A stretch of 64,000 bases of DNA from Paracentrotus lividus (Eukaryota; Echinodermata; Echinoidea; Camarodonta; Echinidae). The notes beneath the pieces are model-generated. The model was not told the origin of the DNA, did not search any database, and worked only from the letters and a program-made list of their open reading frames with translations. The stretch lies in the NCBI GenBank assembly GCA_940671915.1, contig CALNVZ010003433.1, positions 29,870,170 to 29,934,169 of the forward strand. The letters are read 5' to 3'. Shown piece by piece: positions 1 through 12,280 of this stretch. The translations under genes were made by a program, and so were the position numbers. Each line of letters opens with the position of its first letter. Position 1 is the first letter of the stretch.

Positions 1-592
1 TACAAAGTCCATTTCCTGCTCTTTCATATGACACCACAACAAATAAAAATGCTTTAGAAATATGAAAGTTATGTTCATTTAAAAAGAATGCCTGCATTTC
101 AATATTTTCATTCAAAACGGTCATTTTCAGCTAGCTTAATTAACATTGACTATCCAGTTGTTTTCATTGGCAATCATCCATGCATGAATTCTTTGGTTAC
201 ATCTGCCTAGTGCCAGGTAGGGCAACAGTCAAACAAAATTGTTGAATGAAATTACTGAAATGCAATCACTATTTCAAATGATCATAACTTTCATATTTCT
301 AAAGCATTTTTATTGGTTGTCAGGTGTCATATGAAAGGGCAAGAAATTAATTTTGTAAATATGTAGATTTTAAAGAGAATTTAAAATATCACCCGCCAAA
401 CAACTTTTTGACTTCCTCTCTTCAAATTGTTGTAACCCACTGATGCGTGACATATGGGTCATATAAATGTAATTAAATGAAAGAAGAGGCTTTAAGCTTT
501 AAATTGATGGGTCATGTATGAATTCTGATTAAGATTAAGTTATGATAAAACATCGATCAATCTTGGTTTCACTTTTTTTCTGGGACGCGCTG
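1..592. mobile_element. Foldback DNA transposon, left end cut by window edge
   Basis: Bases 1-130 are an inverted copy of about 235-360; both carry the complementary words ATATGAAAGTTAT and ATAACTTTCATAT. The centre near 180 implies a left end about 230 bp before the window. The right end reads TGGGACGCGCTG followed by TA (593-594), matching the CAGYGYGTCC-type ends of the TA-flanked elements at 2318, 53175 and 55604. I read it as a Tc1/mariner-like non-autonomous element; no transposase is visible. Confidence 0.6.
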
Positions 593-594
593 TA

Positions 595-2315
595 TAGGTG
601 TGTTTAAAATTGTATCCCTTATATTGAAATAAGTTACTACGACAAACTTCAACATTCTATGACACGTCATCGATGTTTTTATATTATTGGAGCAGAAAAT
701 CTGAATAATTGTTATTTCAATGGCCTCTGTCATCCAAAGGCAAGCCCATTTATGTACAGTGCTGCATACATAACTTATTTTGACTTTTAAACTTCAGAAT
801 GTGTTGAATATATTTTATAATATTTTCTTAAATATATTTTTGAAACTGGATAAGCTAAACCCCTAAAAAAAAAATTAAAATAAATAAATAAATAAATCCT
901 CCAGATTTCATTACCTATGTTACATCATCTGTCAATCATCAATGAGCTCACTTGAAAAAAGTGGTGTGTACCTGTGAATAATGACCACTTGTTCAGTACA
1001 AAAGCAACACAAAAGTTGTTCCAAAAGACATTGGATAAAAACATTTTTATATCGAGCATGTGCTCAAACTATCTAAACATTTTTTCTACAATAGAAAGTG
1101 GTTTGCAATTCCCCTGAGCCCATAAATGTGTTCATCCAAAACTTACTCAATGTTTTTTCTTCCTGGTGATGTTTCAGGGTGTCTGACATAGCAACTTAAT
1201 TGTTACCATGATATTGAACATATGGTCAACTTCAATGGCTCTTAGTATCACTTTCCCAAATGAGCTCTTTGATTATTGACAGATAATGTCACAAGGGAAA
1301 TGAGATATGGGAATTTTTGTTAGGGGTGGAGCGTATTTAGTTTGAAAAATACATTTCATAAATTATTTTAACAAATATTAAACACATGCAGAAGTTGAAA
1401 AGTCTAAATAAAAGAATTATGCATAACTACACATCAATAGGAATAAACGTTCATCTGGATGACAGGAGCCCTTTCATGAAAAAAAAATTAGTTGGTCATC
1501 GACATTTTCAGCTTTCTCATTGAATAAGCATGAGAGTATACAAAACTGTTTATCATAATATGTAATACTTAAAAGAATATTATTTTCATCCGATTTTGAG
1601 GAAGTTTGCAATATTGTATTTGTTATAATTTACTCTACATTTCAATTAACAATTAATGCACAAGTATGAATATGTTAGTGGAGATGCAGCGCATTTCGAT
1701 GGTCACGTGCGATAAACACAATTAAGTGCTTGCGCTGTTTTTTGCATGGTATTGTGAATATTCGAGATGCATGCATCACCACTATCATCAGATATATAAG
1801 CTTGTACGTGCATTATTTGTTTTATAAAACGGGTTGGATTTATGAATTTGTCGAAGAAAAATTGTTTAAATCCCTTCAAATATCATTGGACCGCGGTGGA
1901 ACGATCGCAGAAAGTATCGGGGGGGGGGGGCTTTTAACCCAGTTGGATTAGGGTTAATAGTGTGTATTATACATTGGACGACCACCCCTATAACACTATG
2001 GCTGTGATGTAAATGAGGAAATATTCGATGGCCGAAGTATGAAAAAATAAATTCATGCCTACCCCCCCCCCCCTCTGAACTGACAAGTTTTGTCTCATCC
2101 CCTAAATAAATCCTTGATTTGCGCCTGAAATAGTAGGTTAATGTGGACGTGGGTGTATGTTTACATTTTACTCACTCAAACATGCTAGTATCATGGTTTT
2201 AAACATGTTTAAGAATAAGATTTACATAATACACTGAAAAGCAGTTCACAAGCATTGCAGTATTCATTGTAGTATTTATTTTTCTAAAATATCTCATTTC
2301 CAGATAATAATGATA
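595..2315. other. Gene-free AT-rich stretch
   Basis: No conserved coding frame, RNA gene or strong repeat boundary was recognised. The only features are G and C homopolymers near 1919-1930 and 2061-2072. The short open frame at 1730-1951 has no recognisable domain and ends in the G run. Confidence 0.6.
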
Positions 2316-2317
2316 TA

Positions 2318-3375
2318 CAGTGTGTTCCTAAAAAAAGGTAATCGAAGTTCAAAGGTCAGTCATTTCAAAAGTATATGGTTTATTTTTGTAATTTGTTTAC
2401 TAAACTACTAAGTAATTCATCAGCTTTAATTTGAGACATTGCTTACGTCCGAACTGTAATGGGTAACAGAGTTAGGGTCCTTTGAAGGTGATAGGTACAA
2501 AACCCATTTTTTCCAGGTTTTTCGTTTTTAGGGTATGAAACCAACTTTTTATAAATTGTCGGTTTCATAGTTTTGGGGGGTTTTGTCACACAAAGTTTCA
2601 ATGACATGCAATCTCATTTGTCAAAGGACCTATCTCAATGGCAATGAAATGTGTTCGCAATTAGGAGTCTCTTGAGTCGTGGAGACGTCGTGGTGATGTC
2701 TCCTGAGACTTCAGGGCGTCGAGGGAAAATGGAACAAAAGTCAAACATGTTCAATCTTTTAGTAGACCTTCTTTAAGACGCTAGCAAGTCAAAATTATTA
2801 TAAAGTTCGATTTCTTTTAATCGTTAGCAAGTTCCGACAACGTCTCTGCGATGTCGTGGATACTAAAGGGACGTCGAGGCAACCCCGCAAAGACGTCACA
2901 GAGACTTGCTCTCGTATTAAAGAAGTCTCCTAAAAGATTGGACATGTTTGACATTTTGTTTAATTTTTCTCGCGACTTCCTGCAGAATCAGGAGACGTCG
3001 CGGCGATCCGTCTCCGAGACTCATGCATAATCGAGAACCCATGTCATTGCCAGTGAGATAGGTCCTTTGACAAATGAGATCGCATTTCATTGAAACTTTG
3101 CGCGACAAAAAACCCCCAAACTATGAAACCAAACTTTTATAAAAAGTTGGTTTCATACCTAAAAACGAAAAACTTGGAAAAAAAAATGGGTTTTGTACCT
3201 ATCACCTTCAAATGACCCTAACTCTGTGACCCATTACAGTTTAGACGTAAGCAATGTCTCAAATTAAAGTTGATGAGTTACTTAGTAGTTTAGTAAACAA
3301 ATTACAAATATAAACCATATACATTTAAAATGACTGACCTTTGAACTTCGATTACCTTTTTTTAGGAACACACTG
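2318..3375. mobile_element. TA-flanked foldback element (Tc1/mariner-like MITE)
   Basis: The ends are CAGTGTGTTCCT and AGGAACACACTG, each flanked by TA (2316-2317 and 3376-3377). The two halves are inverted copies almost throughout (centre about 2846), so the 1058-bp unit could fold into one hairpin with arms of about 500 bp. Near the centre are short words of GAGACGTCG type. No transposase frame is present. TA duplication and CAGTGTGT ends are typical of Tc1/mariner-derived elements. Confidence 0.8.
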
Positions 3376-3782
3376 TATAATACAATGTATGTTACGTCTT
3401 AGGTTAATTACAACTTATAACTAAATGACTAACTGTACAGTGTCAAAATTAATATACAGAATTATACAATATAAGTTACATGTTTTTATACGACCCACTG
3501 AAAGGTACTTTATTTACAGGGTTATAAAGAGCGTCTGTGTAATTCTTCTCCGTCTTGATTTGATTCAATTATTTAACATGCCTGTGCGACTTATAATTTA
3601 ATTTGATTGTGTTCACATCTGAAATACGAACGAGAAAAGATTGCAGCTATATAGCATCGTTTATCACAAATTTATTGTCTCCGATTGAGGGGAAAATAAC
3701 AAGGCAATATGTGTACGTTGATCCATTTTTGCATGTACCTGGTCAATTTTCTTTGTTTCTTTTCTTTGTTGGGAAATATCTT

Positions 3783-3960
3783 ATCGATTTTTATTTATTT
3801 TATTTATTTATTTATATTTTACCAGGGTAGCCCATTCAACATAAATTGGTCTTCCATGGGGCCCTGTAAAAATCATCACAAATATATACAATTAAAAGAT
3901 TTAAATATGACATATCAATATGAATACATGAATTTACATTCTAACATTAAAAATAATTAT
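3783..3960 (-). mobile_element. 3-prime tail of a CR1/L2-like LINE or LINE-tailed SINE
   Basis: On the minus strand the sequence reads through GGGCCCCATGG and GGGCTACCCTGGT and ends in a run of AAATA repeats (plus strand 3790-3820 is T-rich). That layout is typical of invertebrate CR1/L2-type LINE 3-prime ends. No reverse transcriptase is attached, so it is either a severely 5-prime truncated copy or a SINE that borrowed the tail. Confidence 0.45.
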
Positions 3961-4101
3961 GAAATGTACAAATAAATCGAACAATTTTAATCAGTGGCAA
4001 TTAATGTGAGAAAAAAAACTAATACAGGAAAATGCAGACAAAGAAAAACGTATGAGCTAACAGCTAAGAGAATACATGTGATATAGGAAGTAAAGGGAGT
4101 C

Positions 4102-4108
4102 TGAGAGA

Positions 4109-4153
<45 letters not shown>

Positions 4154-4175
4154 GGGATAGAGTGAGAGAGAGATA
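4102..4175. repeat. GA microsatellite
   Basis: Nearly uninterrupted (GA)n from about 4107 to 4150, continuing in degenerate form into a short (TA)n just before the foldback at 4182. Confidence 0.9.
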
Positions 4176-4181
4176 TATATA

Positions 4182-5023
4182 CCGAGTGAGTAAAAAAAAA
4201 CTTTACACCTAGAAAAATGTCAATAAAAAGAAAACCAATTTATAAACCCCAAATTATTTTACATATTCTGAAAGAGTAACTCCTCCCGCATCTTCTGGTA
4301 CCATTTTTGTGTGGTATGTCTTTACGCTTGGTTGAACACGACGCATTGTTTGCGAACATGTCAATTTCGAGTTGTGCCAGAATAGGAGTAAAATCGAAAC
4401 AACAAAAAGCTAGAAAAAAGTAACTTCATCCTGATTAAAATATCATAACTTTTTAACGGAAATGTCTTCCGCTTAATAACTTGGCAGGGTTGTTGTTACA
4501 CATATTGACTACATTTTGTATGAAAATTAGATTGACTCGTGAAGTAATGCACGAATGAGTACACATTAAAAACTAAATTGCAAATGACAGACGAAAAAGG
4601 CCTCCTAATACCTTTGAAAAGTGATTATTTTGTCTTCGACGTGTGCTCATTCATGCCTGACTCTACAGATCTATCTAATTTTCATACAAAATGTAGTCAA
4701 TATGTGTAACAACAACCCTGCCAAGTTATTAAGCGGAAGACATTTTCGTTAAAAAGTTATGCTATTTTAATCAGGATGAAGTTGCTTTTTTCTAGCTTTT
4801 TGTTGTTTTGATTTTGCTCCCATTCTGGCACAAACCGAAATTGACATGTTCGCAAACAATGCGTCGTGTTCATCCAAGCGTAAAGACATACCACACAAAA
4901 ATGATACCAGAAGATGCGGGAGGAGTTACTCTTTCAGAATATGTAAAATAATTTGTGGTTTATAAATTGGTTTTCTTTTTATTGACATTTTTCTAGGTGT
5001 AAAGTTTTTTTTGACTCACTCGG
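4182..5023. mobile_element. CCGAGTGAGT-ended foldback element, copy 1 (TA-flanked)
   Basis: The ends are CCGAGTGAGTAAAAAAAA and TTTTTTTTGACTCACTCGG, flanked by TA at 4180-4181 and 5024-5025. The 842-bp unit is almost entirely two inverted arms. A second copy of nearly the same length is at 34476-35318, and a short end-like piece (GAGTGAGTAAAAAAAA) lies near 8025. No open frame encodes a transposase. I read it as a Tc1/mariner-type MITE. Confidence 0.85.
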
Positions 5024-5279
5024 TAGAATAGAGTCGGACTTGGAAAGAAAACTATTCTGAACCAATGGCAAGGTGTAAAAAAATACTTCTCAAGAGCCAG
5101 TTTGAAGGTGTTTAAATTTCTTATCTGCTTGATATTATAAGGTAATCTATTCCATAAGAAGCACCGTCATAACGATCAGGTCATGTCGAGCAGATTGCCG
5201 TGTGTTAAAATTATGTATAGATTAGATATTTCTTGGAAAGTCTGAGGATAAATTATTTAAACATTTAAAAACAAATATA

Positions 5280-6263
5280 GTGGAGAGTGGGGTTAGTTGG
5301 AACACGGGGTTAGTTGAAACATTGCAATTTTCTTTAACGACAATAAATATATTTATGCAAATCTACCCTCAAGTTGTTGCTATTAGCAACTGCCATCCAC
5401 CACATTTTAGACAGCACAAATGCTTCAAGCCTCATGAAGTTAGAAAGCAAAGTTTGTTTTTTCACACTCTGAGTAAATTTTGTCATTTTTACAAATGTTT
5501 TATTAACTTAGAGAAGATCATAATTTACGTTTGCCAGTTTTTGAGTATAGCAAACAGTTATATCAAGCTACAAAACAAAGTTAAATATATGGCATGTTGT
5601 TGTCCCTTTTTTGTGCTGTAAGCTTACAAATGTCAAATGGGCCTCTGGGGTTAGTTGGAACATTTTGAACGGGGTTAGTTAGAACATGTGCTAAGTAAAT
5701 AGGTTTCAGTTTAATAAAAAAATAAAAATCATATAATTCAATTAAGTGTTCCGAAATATATCCTATACATGTACATTAGTGCACATTGGACGATTTTATT
5801 TTGGTTTAAACAAAATATATTGCAGAATGCTACTTCACAGGACTTCAGAATATCTGTATGTGACTGGATGCTATCAAGTGTAATAAAACATGAAGTAAAA
5901 AAAGAATTTGAATACCAACCTTTAATATTTTAATTGGAATCAATAAAGCAAGTTAGCTGAACTCATGCAATAATGTTGTACGTAGTATAAATATAATTCT
6001 AAATATACCATGCACAATGTTTCAACTTACCCCATACCTCGTTCCAACTAACCCCGTGTCCGGGGTTAGTTGGAACACTTGACATGGTCTTGTTGAAGAT
6101 GTTTTTTTTTCCGGAACCATCACTTAGTTTAAGAATTTTATGGGGTACATTTGTAGCATACAGATATACACTCAAGCTGATTGTTTATTGTTTCTTGAAA
6201 TAAATCCGCATTTGTTTTACGGCCATTTTTGTGAAAAATGTTCCATATAACCCCGCTCTCCCC
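5280..6263. mobile_element. TA-flanked element with iterated GGGGTTAGTTGGAACA motif
   Basis: The left end GTGGAGAGTGGGGTTAG and right end TAACCCCGCTCTCCCC are inverted and flanked by TA (5278-5279, 6264-6265). The motif GGGGTTAGTTGGAACA recurs in both orientations near the ends and inside (about 5290, 5308, 5647, 5673, 6035, 6062). The interior (ORF-like stretch 5280-5621) has no recognisable domain. Non-autonomous DNA transposon; the superfamily is uncertain beyond the TA flanks. Confidence 0.7.
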
Positions 6264-6434
6264 TACATCTAAAATATCTGACTGTCTCCTGAAACGGTAT
6301 CCATTTTATACGATTAGCATGATCATAGTGGTAGGTATTTTTTTAATAAGTTCCCTCATTTTGATTTAATCAAAATTTGTTTGCATTCCCGATCCATCCC
6401 CAAAAATTTCAAATTGTGACGGAACGGACGCTAT

Positions 6435-6466
<32 letters not shown>

Positions 6467-9060
6467 AGAAGAAGACGAAGAAGAAGTGTAGCGTAAAAAC
6501 CGTAAAAAGCCTCTTCCCCTTTAGACGGCTGGTGAAATGGTTGTCGCCATCATGTGTTAGTTCGTGAATTGTCGTCGCTGTTAAGAGGTACATTAAATTT
6601 CCTTCCGCTGCTAAAATTTCAAAGAGTGAACAATAGCAGGTATAATTAAGATCGACACCTATGATCATATATAGATTGTCTCCTCTTATCATGAAATAAC
6701 CGATTGTCAGGCAACGTGTTTTTAGCAGAATGGTGTTGCCAGTTGTCGCCGAAAGCATACGTTTCACCGCCGAACCAAGGTTAGTGAAATCTGCAGCAAC
6801 AAAATTTACCAAGTGAGCTTTGAACTCTTATATATTTTATATCACTGTGCAGCTGCCCAAAACTTTCAAACACGTAAAAAATCACTCGCGACACAAAGCA
6901 CATTGTATTTTTTTCCCTGTTAGGTCTATGGGTGAACAGAGAGGACAACTCAAGAACCAACAAGCCGGGCAATTTGGCGCCTTCATAGGGACCCATGATA
7001 TATGTTCGCAACGGTCGCTACGAGCGAGGTGCCATGTTGAAATGTTAATTAGAGAATCACTGAACCTGTTCAATGAACAATGCCGCTCACGCCTGACCAT
7101 ATTAGCATAATGATGATTATTCATGATGCATAGTCCCACACATGTATGTTTTTGTAGATAATTGAGAGACGTCAAGCCCATTCTAATCCTAGATTTAAAA
7201 AAAAAAAAAAAACAAAAACAAAAAAAAAGAAAAAAAACAAAACACAATATTCATTTTATCAAACATCGTAGATATAATATAGACTATACTTGTAGAGAAG
7301 ACAAAATCGCCTGCCACGGCCTTAGAATCACCAAATTACACATAATTTACATCCCATCGATTTACAGCTTTGACAAGAGATGTTGACTGGCCTCATGAGG
7401 CTGTAAGGCCGAAGCTATTGTTTTTGTGGACGCAAGTTGTCGTCAGAACTATTATAGGCTAGGTACGTATATGACCGCCATTTTTGAAGTAATCTCCTCC
7501 AATTCAGACAGGTGTTGATATGAGCAGGTTGTCACAAAAACGATTGCTTTCTGAGGGATTGGCTCTTTAGTACCGCGTTGGAAAGGTTCTGCACGCTTCA
7601 GATATTTAGCTTGCACATTGATTCGGAGCAGGAACTTGACTCACTCTATCAGCGATTGAGACGACAGAACTTACTTAAAGCAGAGTGCTATTCCACTTGA
7701 CTTAGTGAAATTTTCTTTATTATTCATGTCGAGAGGAAACTTTACCTCTCCGCATGTAAAGAGTAGGAGGTTCCGTAAATCAGAGAACGGAATGCTTAAC
7801 CAGTCTTCTGCCATGATATTATTTAGATAGACGTCAGGTATATTTCAAATTCCTGAACTCTTGCGTTAACATTTCCAGCGACTATTAGGAAAAATGAAAC
7901 AAACAAAATAATGAAAGAGTTAAAATCACCCTAGTTGGTATACGAATGCCTGCAATGTCTATAGAGGGGGAAAAGCAGGACGAGGGGGGGGGGGGGGGGG
8001 GGGGGGGGGAACTGTACTCTACAGAGTGAGTAAAAAAAAAGTAAATAATTCACAGTAAATAATTCACAATACCATTTCCCCTTTGATGTTTTGTTTACCA
8101 AGACCATCACCGAATGTTTGGGACGCAGTAATTCCCTACTGTTTGTGTGTGTAAGAGTGTGTGCGTGTGTGTGTGTGTGTGTGGGTGTATTTGTTGATGG
8201 TGTAGGTGCATGTGTGTGTATGTGTGTGTGTGCTGGCGTAGATGAGATAAGATCTGTGCCTGCGTAAATGTGTGTGTATGTGGTGAGGGTGAGGGTGTGG
8301 GTGCATGTGTTTTGTATATGTGTAAATGAGGGTACGTGTGGGTGTTTATCTATTTGCGTGCACATAAGTAATGAATTCCCAATTTGTTTATACTTAACCC
8401 AGCCACTTGGCGCACGTGAGCTTTTACCGTCATTTTGAAGATTGTCGGTTATTCAGTCATGCGTGCAAAGATCCAAATGAAAAGGGTACCCACATAATTT
8501 ATGCTAGGAGGATGATTTTACTATACGAGAGCTAAGTACACATTATTTACCCCAAATTCCCTAAAAGGTTTGACCACTGGAAGTGATGTAGATTGGTACC
8601 GTGAAGCAGGAAAACGATGTCGGCTGGAACCACAGCGGGGGACTCGCCCCCCAGACCCACTCAAAAAACCCGTTTTGGGACATTTATTTACCCCGTTTCC
8701 CAATGGACCAAATTTTGTCAGAAGGAAGCACTATGAACACACATCACAAAAATATATTAGCTGACAAAAAATAGTAGGGGAATTGCAGAATTGACAGCTT
8801 TAAACACACTCTCTCCCATACTACGCATGCGTCGAGTGCGATCGTCAAGACCTGCCATACCCCACGTATAACAGTGTGCGTGATATCTCTGTATAGGCCC
8901 TATGTAAAACATGGGATAATCCTCTGTTCTTTGTTGTTTTATTCATTATTAGACATATCTGTATTCTAAATTATTGATGAATTACCGGTGTAATTTTTTG
9001 GGGGGCCTTCGGCCATCAAAGAAGTCATCATGTATCAGCCATAGGAGTAACCTTGGGGGT
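6264..9060. other. Gene-free stretch with several low-complexity tracts
   Basis: No host gene recognised. It contains a GA tract (about 6437-6466), an A-rich tract (7198-7250), a 26-nt G run (7984-8009) and a TG-rich tract (about 8150-8360). Open frames across these tracts (for example the long T/H-rich frame 7931-8365 on the minus strand) are by-products of the simple repeats. Confidence 0.65.
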
Positions 9061-9068
9061 CAATCATT

Positions 9069-9073
<5 letters not shown>

Positions 9074-9135
<62 letters not shown>
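9074..9135. repeat. 62-nt poly-T tract
   Basis: Uninterrupted T run followed by GGGGGCGGGGGC and CTGGATCCGCGCC. The latter resembles the GGCG-type ends of hAT-like elements elsewhere in the window. It may be a retroposon tail in minus orientation or an expanded homopolymer; its length may not be exact in the assembly. Confidence 0.85.
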
Positions 9136-9138
<3 letters not shown>

Positions 9139-9327
9139 AGGGGGCGGGGGCCCGAGCCCGTCGGTCCCTCCCCTGGATCCGCGCCTATTCTGATAAGCTG
9201 ATGTTTTGAATTAACCGCCGATTTAAAATTTCAATTCATTGACTGTGCCACACTTTTTTAAAAATTACATTTGAACAAGGAAACTGATCAGAAATATATA
9301 ATATGATAAAATAAGCAAGGAAAATAG

Positions 9328-9437
9328 GGAACCATCGGGATTCGAACCAGAGACCTCCTGGTTACTAGTCAGGCGCTCTAATAGGTTAGCACCTGACTGG
9401 TAACCAGGAGTCTCTGGTTCGAATCCCGATGGTACCC
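9328..9437. repeat. Palindrome built from two inverted tRNA-Thr-like 3-prime halves
   Basis: The right arm (about 9392-9437) reads CCTGACTGGTAACCAGGAG then GGTTCGAATCCCGATGG, resembling a tRNA anticodon arm followed by a T-arm (B-box GGTTCGAATCC). The left arm is the same sequence inverted, with CTAGTAA in the anticodon-loop position, like tRNA-Thr(AGT). The loop (about 9374-9391) holds a D-arm-like AGAGCG on the minus strand. The T-stem is imperfect and no proper acceptor stem forms, so this looks like inverted SINE heads or a tRNA-derived pseudogene rather than a functional tRNA. Confidence 0.7.
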
Positions 9438-10309
9438 CATTTTTTGCTCTTTTTTCATATTTTTAATTAAATGCAATAATCTATTCATGCAATGAAGGTC
9501 CAGAATTATAAACTTAATTCCAGTAGATAAACTAAGCCTATAGACACCATTGTGGATCAAAGCATTGCTAGAGCACCCCCCCCCCCCTGCATGCATGCAA
9601 TCACAGAGCAATTTGATAAAGTATAATATACGCATTTAACCACGAGCACGATTCTGCTTAATTTTTTATTCAAATGTGTTTGATAATATATTTCTTTATT
9701 GCATTGAGCCACATGCAGCTAAGCCTAGCTATGACATTTTTTCTTAACATCACTGTAATAAATATTAGCCACAGTACATTCGTGTTTTGAAAATAGGTGG
9801 AGGGGCAGCGCACAGTCAGAAAATTGGAAAGAATATGGGCGCAGCTGATGAACAGCGAAAGAGTGATTTTCAAACAGAATAGGGTTGTGCCCGGGCCTGG
9901 ATTCGTCACTGTAAATGTTTCATTATGCGTTGCAGCTAATTATAAAACATTGGTTTTGTTTCTAACAGACAGATCCAGGACTTTATAGAAAACCCTCTTC
10001 AAAATAATTTGAGGTTGATATTGTTTCATCACTTTTGTTATGATTATGTTAATAATTGCCCCCACAAGATTATATTAGACATGTTTTGAAGTGAAAAAAA
10101 AAAGACATTTCTTTCATCCCACTTAGATTTGACACCGAATAGATCAATATCATGTTTGTCCCGTGGTATGACTGGCAGTATAAAATTATCAAGATGGTTT
10201 TGAAAATGCAAAGAGGTTGATTTCATAAATACCATTGGGATTAAAAAAAACAAAAATATCTAATTCAGAAAAAATGCAATATCAAATAAACTCACAGCAC
10301 AGGGATGAG
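9438..10309. other. Gene-free stretch, possibly LINE-derived in part
   Basis: The plus-strand frame near 9797-9900 (RTVRKLERIWAQL and following) is faintly like the basic linker before the reverse transcriptase domain of non-LTR elements, and a true RT fragment lies about 400 bp downstream. The similarity is too weak to call alone. The rest shows nothing recognisable. Confidence 0.35.
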
Positions 10310-10517
10310 TCTTATTCGCATGGCTAAACTGGTAGCAGCAATAAGACTCATCAAACACAACAAGGCTCCAGGACCTGACATGATACCCATAAGACAGGAG
10401 GGAAACCACTGAAGGATATGTTACTGGATCTGTTCAAACAAGCATGGGTTACAGGAGTCGTACCAGAAGAATATAATCAATCAGTGATCAGCCCAATATT
10501 TAAGAATAAGGGTGACC
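10310..10517 (+). pseudogene. Broken non-LTR retrotransposon reverse transcriptase fragment
   Basis: Two adjoining frames give the start of a LINE RT domain. The first (10312-10408) reads AIRLIKHNKAPGPDMIP, the hallmark NKAPGPDGIP region. After a frameshift and stop the second (10409-10517) reads LKDMLLDLFKQAW, then VVPEEYNQSVISPIFKNKGD, matching the W-G-VPEEW-xAxIxPIFKKGD block of RTE/CR1/Jockey-type RTs. No palm motif (YxDD) or endonuclease follows. This is a dead fragment on the plus strand; the clade is not resolved. Confidence 0.8.
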
Positions 10518-11350
10518 AAAAAGGGGGATATCTCTGTTGAGTCATAATTTTTTCCCCTCATATCGTATTTTATTTCAAAATCTTACATCAATGTATAAAA
10601 AAAAATCCTAATAAAAGAAAATCGGCATAATCACTGAAAAGTCAATATTCCAGTGTCCATGCACGAAGGATAAACAGGTCGTATGAAAAAAAAACAAAAA
10701 AAAAACAAACACACACACACAAAAACGGGGACATCCCCCTTGGACGTCACTCTCATAGAAAATTGACTTGTTACCCAAAAGCGTACAGCATCTCAGGGTC
10801 ATCATTGAAGAGAAACAATAGTTTGTAAAATCAAGTGGTCATATCGGAATATCTTACCGATCCGATTTTGATTGTAATCTTCAATGAGCGACGGTGATAC
10901 ATTTACCTCATCTGTTAAAAAAAATATAACAAAACAAAGAAAAAGCAAAAGACAAAACAAAACAAAGAAATGCAAACAATGCAAACAAAACAACAAAATC
11001 GAGCACAAATAACGGGGAAAGCAAATAGCAAAATAATAAAATCAAGCAAAACAAAACACTAGTCTACAAAGCTGGGATGTGCTGAAAATATAAAACGGAA
11101 TGTTTCCATTATTTTATTATTACTATTATTTATTCTACTAGTTCCTAACACATTGACAAGTTATACGATTTTGATACTACGGTAATAAATGGCATGGCTA
11201 ACCTGCCCCATAAACCCTACCGAGACCGAAGGGGAGGGGGCACAACGTGCAAAATTGTACACCCTGTTATGCGCATATCCACTTGGTCTAACAGCAGTTG
11301 GCCCAATACTCTGATCGTCTATATTATACTGCCACATGGGCTAAACCCTT
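10518..11350. other. Gene-free A-rich stretch
   Basis: Runs of A and AAAAC words (10680-10720, 10910-11060) dominate. Open frames on the minus strand here are F/L/C-rich translations of those runs. No domain, RNA gene or clear element end was seen. Confidence 0.6.
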
Positions 11351-11734
11351 ATGCTACAGTCACACAGAACTTACGTTGAGTTACGTTTAGCGTTGCGTCC
11401 AAAAAATTCATTTTTTTTCCTGCGGATCCCCACGGATGCCTTCCCGTCATGCCTCAATAATTAGAAAATATACGGGACAAAATACGGATGATACGAATAG
11501 TTACGACCAGGTACGGACACTTGCGTCCACTTACGAATAACCTTACGAGTCTATTCGGTCTTTGTTTTTTTTCCGACTTTCGGAAACTTCCGGACACTTC
11601 TGAACACTTGCGGGGATCTACATACGTATACAGATAAATGGGAATTGTAATGAAAAATTATATATCTCTCTGGTCAATGAATGTGGGGTTTTTTAAACCT
11701 TCGCTAATAGATCACCTTTCCTATTTCTGCTAGT

Positions 11735-11870
11735 CAGTGGCGGATACAGGGTTTTAGGATAAGGGGGAGGGGCGCCACCGAAATGTTAAGATTTTATCAT
11801 GTACAGTCAATGAGCGGTTTTCAAATTATAGGGGGGCGCGTCCCCTGCACCCCGCCTGGATACGCCATTG
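11735..11870. mobile_element. Small hAT-like MITE (CAGTGGCGGA end)
   Basis: About 135 bp beginning CAGTGGCGGATACAGG and ending CCTGGATACGCCATTG, with G-rich and C-rich subterminal tracts. TGCTAGT occurs on both sides (11728-11734 and 11869-11875, the latter overlapping the end), suggesting a 7-8 bp duplication as expected for hAT. It lies inside the larger element. Confidence 0.6.
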
Positions 11871-12280
11871 CTAGTTATATGGCTTCAAAGTCCTATCCCA
11901 AAAGCAAAGTGATAAGTATAAAGACAAAGGCTGAAGAGGGCTAAAGGACAACAGACGTTGATCCAGGGGGCAAACACCCTCCCCCACCAAAGAGAGAAAG
12001 AAAGAGATAGAGAGAGAGAGCGAGGGGGAGGGGCCTAAAATTAGGTTTCAAACCACTTTTATATCGCTTCTATCTACAGGCCATTAAAGAAGATTCGTTC
12101 CCTAATAAACAGACAAAAACGAATTATTATTATCATTATCATTATTCTTTATTTATTATTTTTTTTTTTTTGTAAATAAAGGAACCAATCGAAAAATAAA
12201 ACATCCCAGACGAGACAAAATACAGCGAAATCCCTAATTTATGCAATCGATTATTAGATTATATTACAGTTTTTAAAGAA

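Noticed and set aside
7931..8365. 144-residue open frame on the minus strand
   Set aside because: It is a translation of TG-rich and G-run simple sequence (threonine/histidine repeats and poly-proline); no domain.
9328..9437. Functional tRNA-Thr gene
   Set aside because: No proper acceptor stem and an imperfect T-stem; the arrangement is a palindrome of two 3-prime halves.
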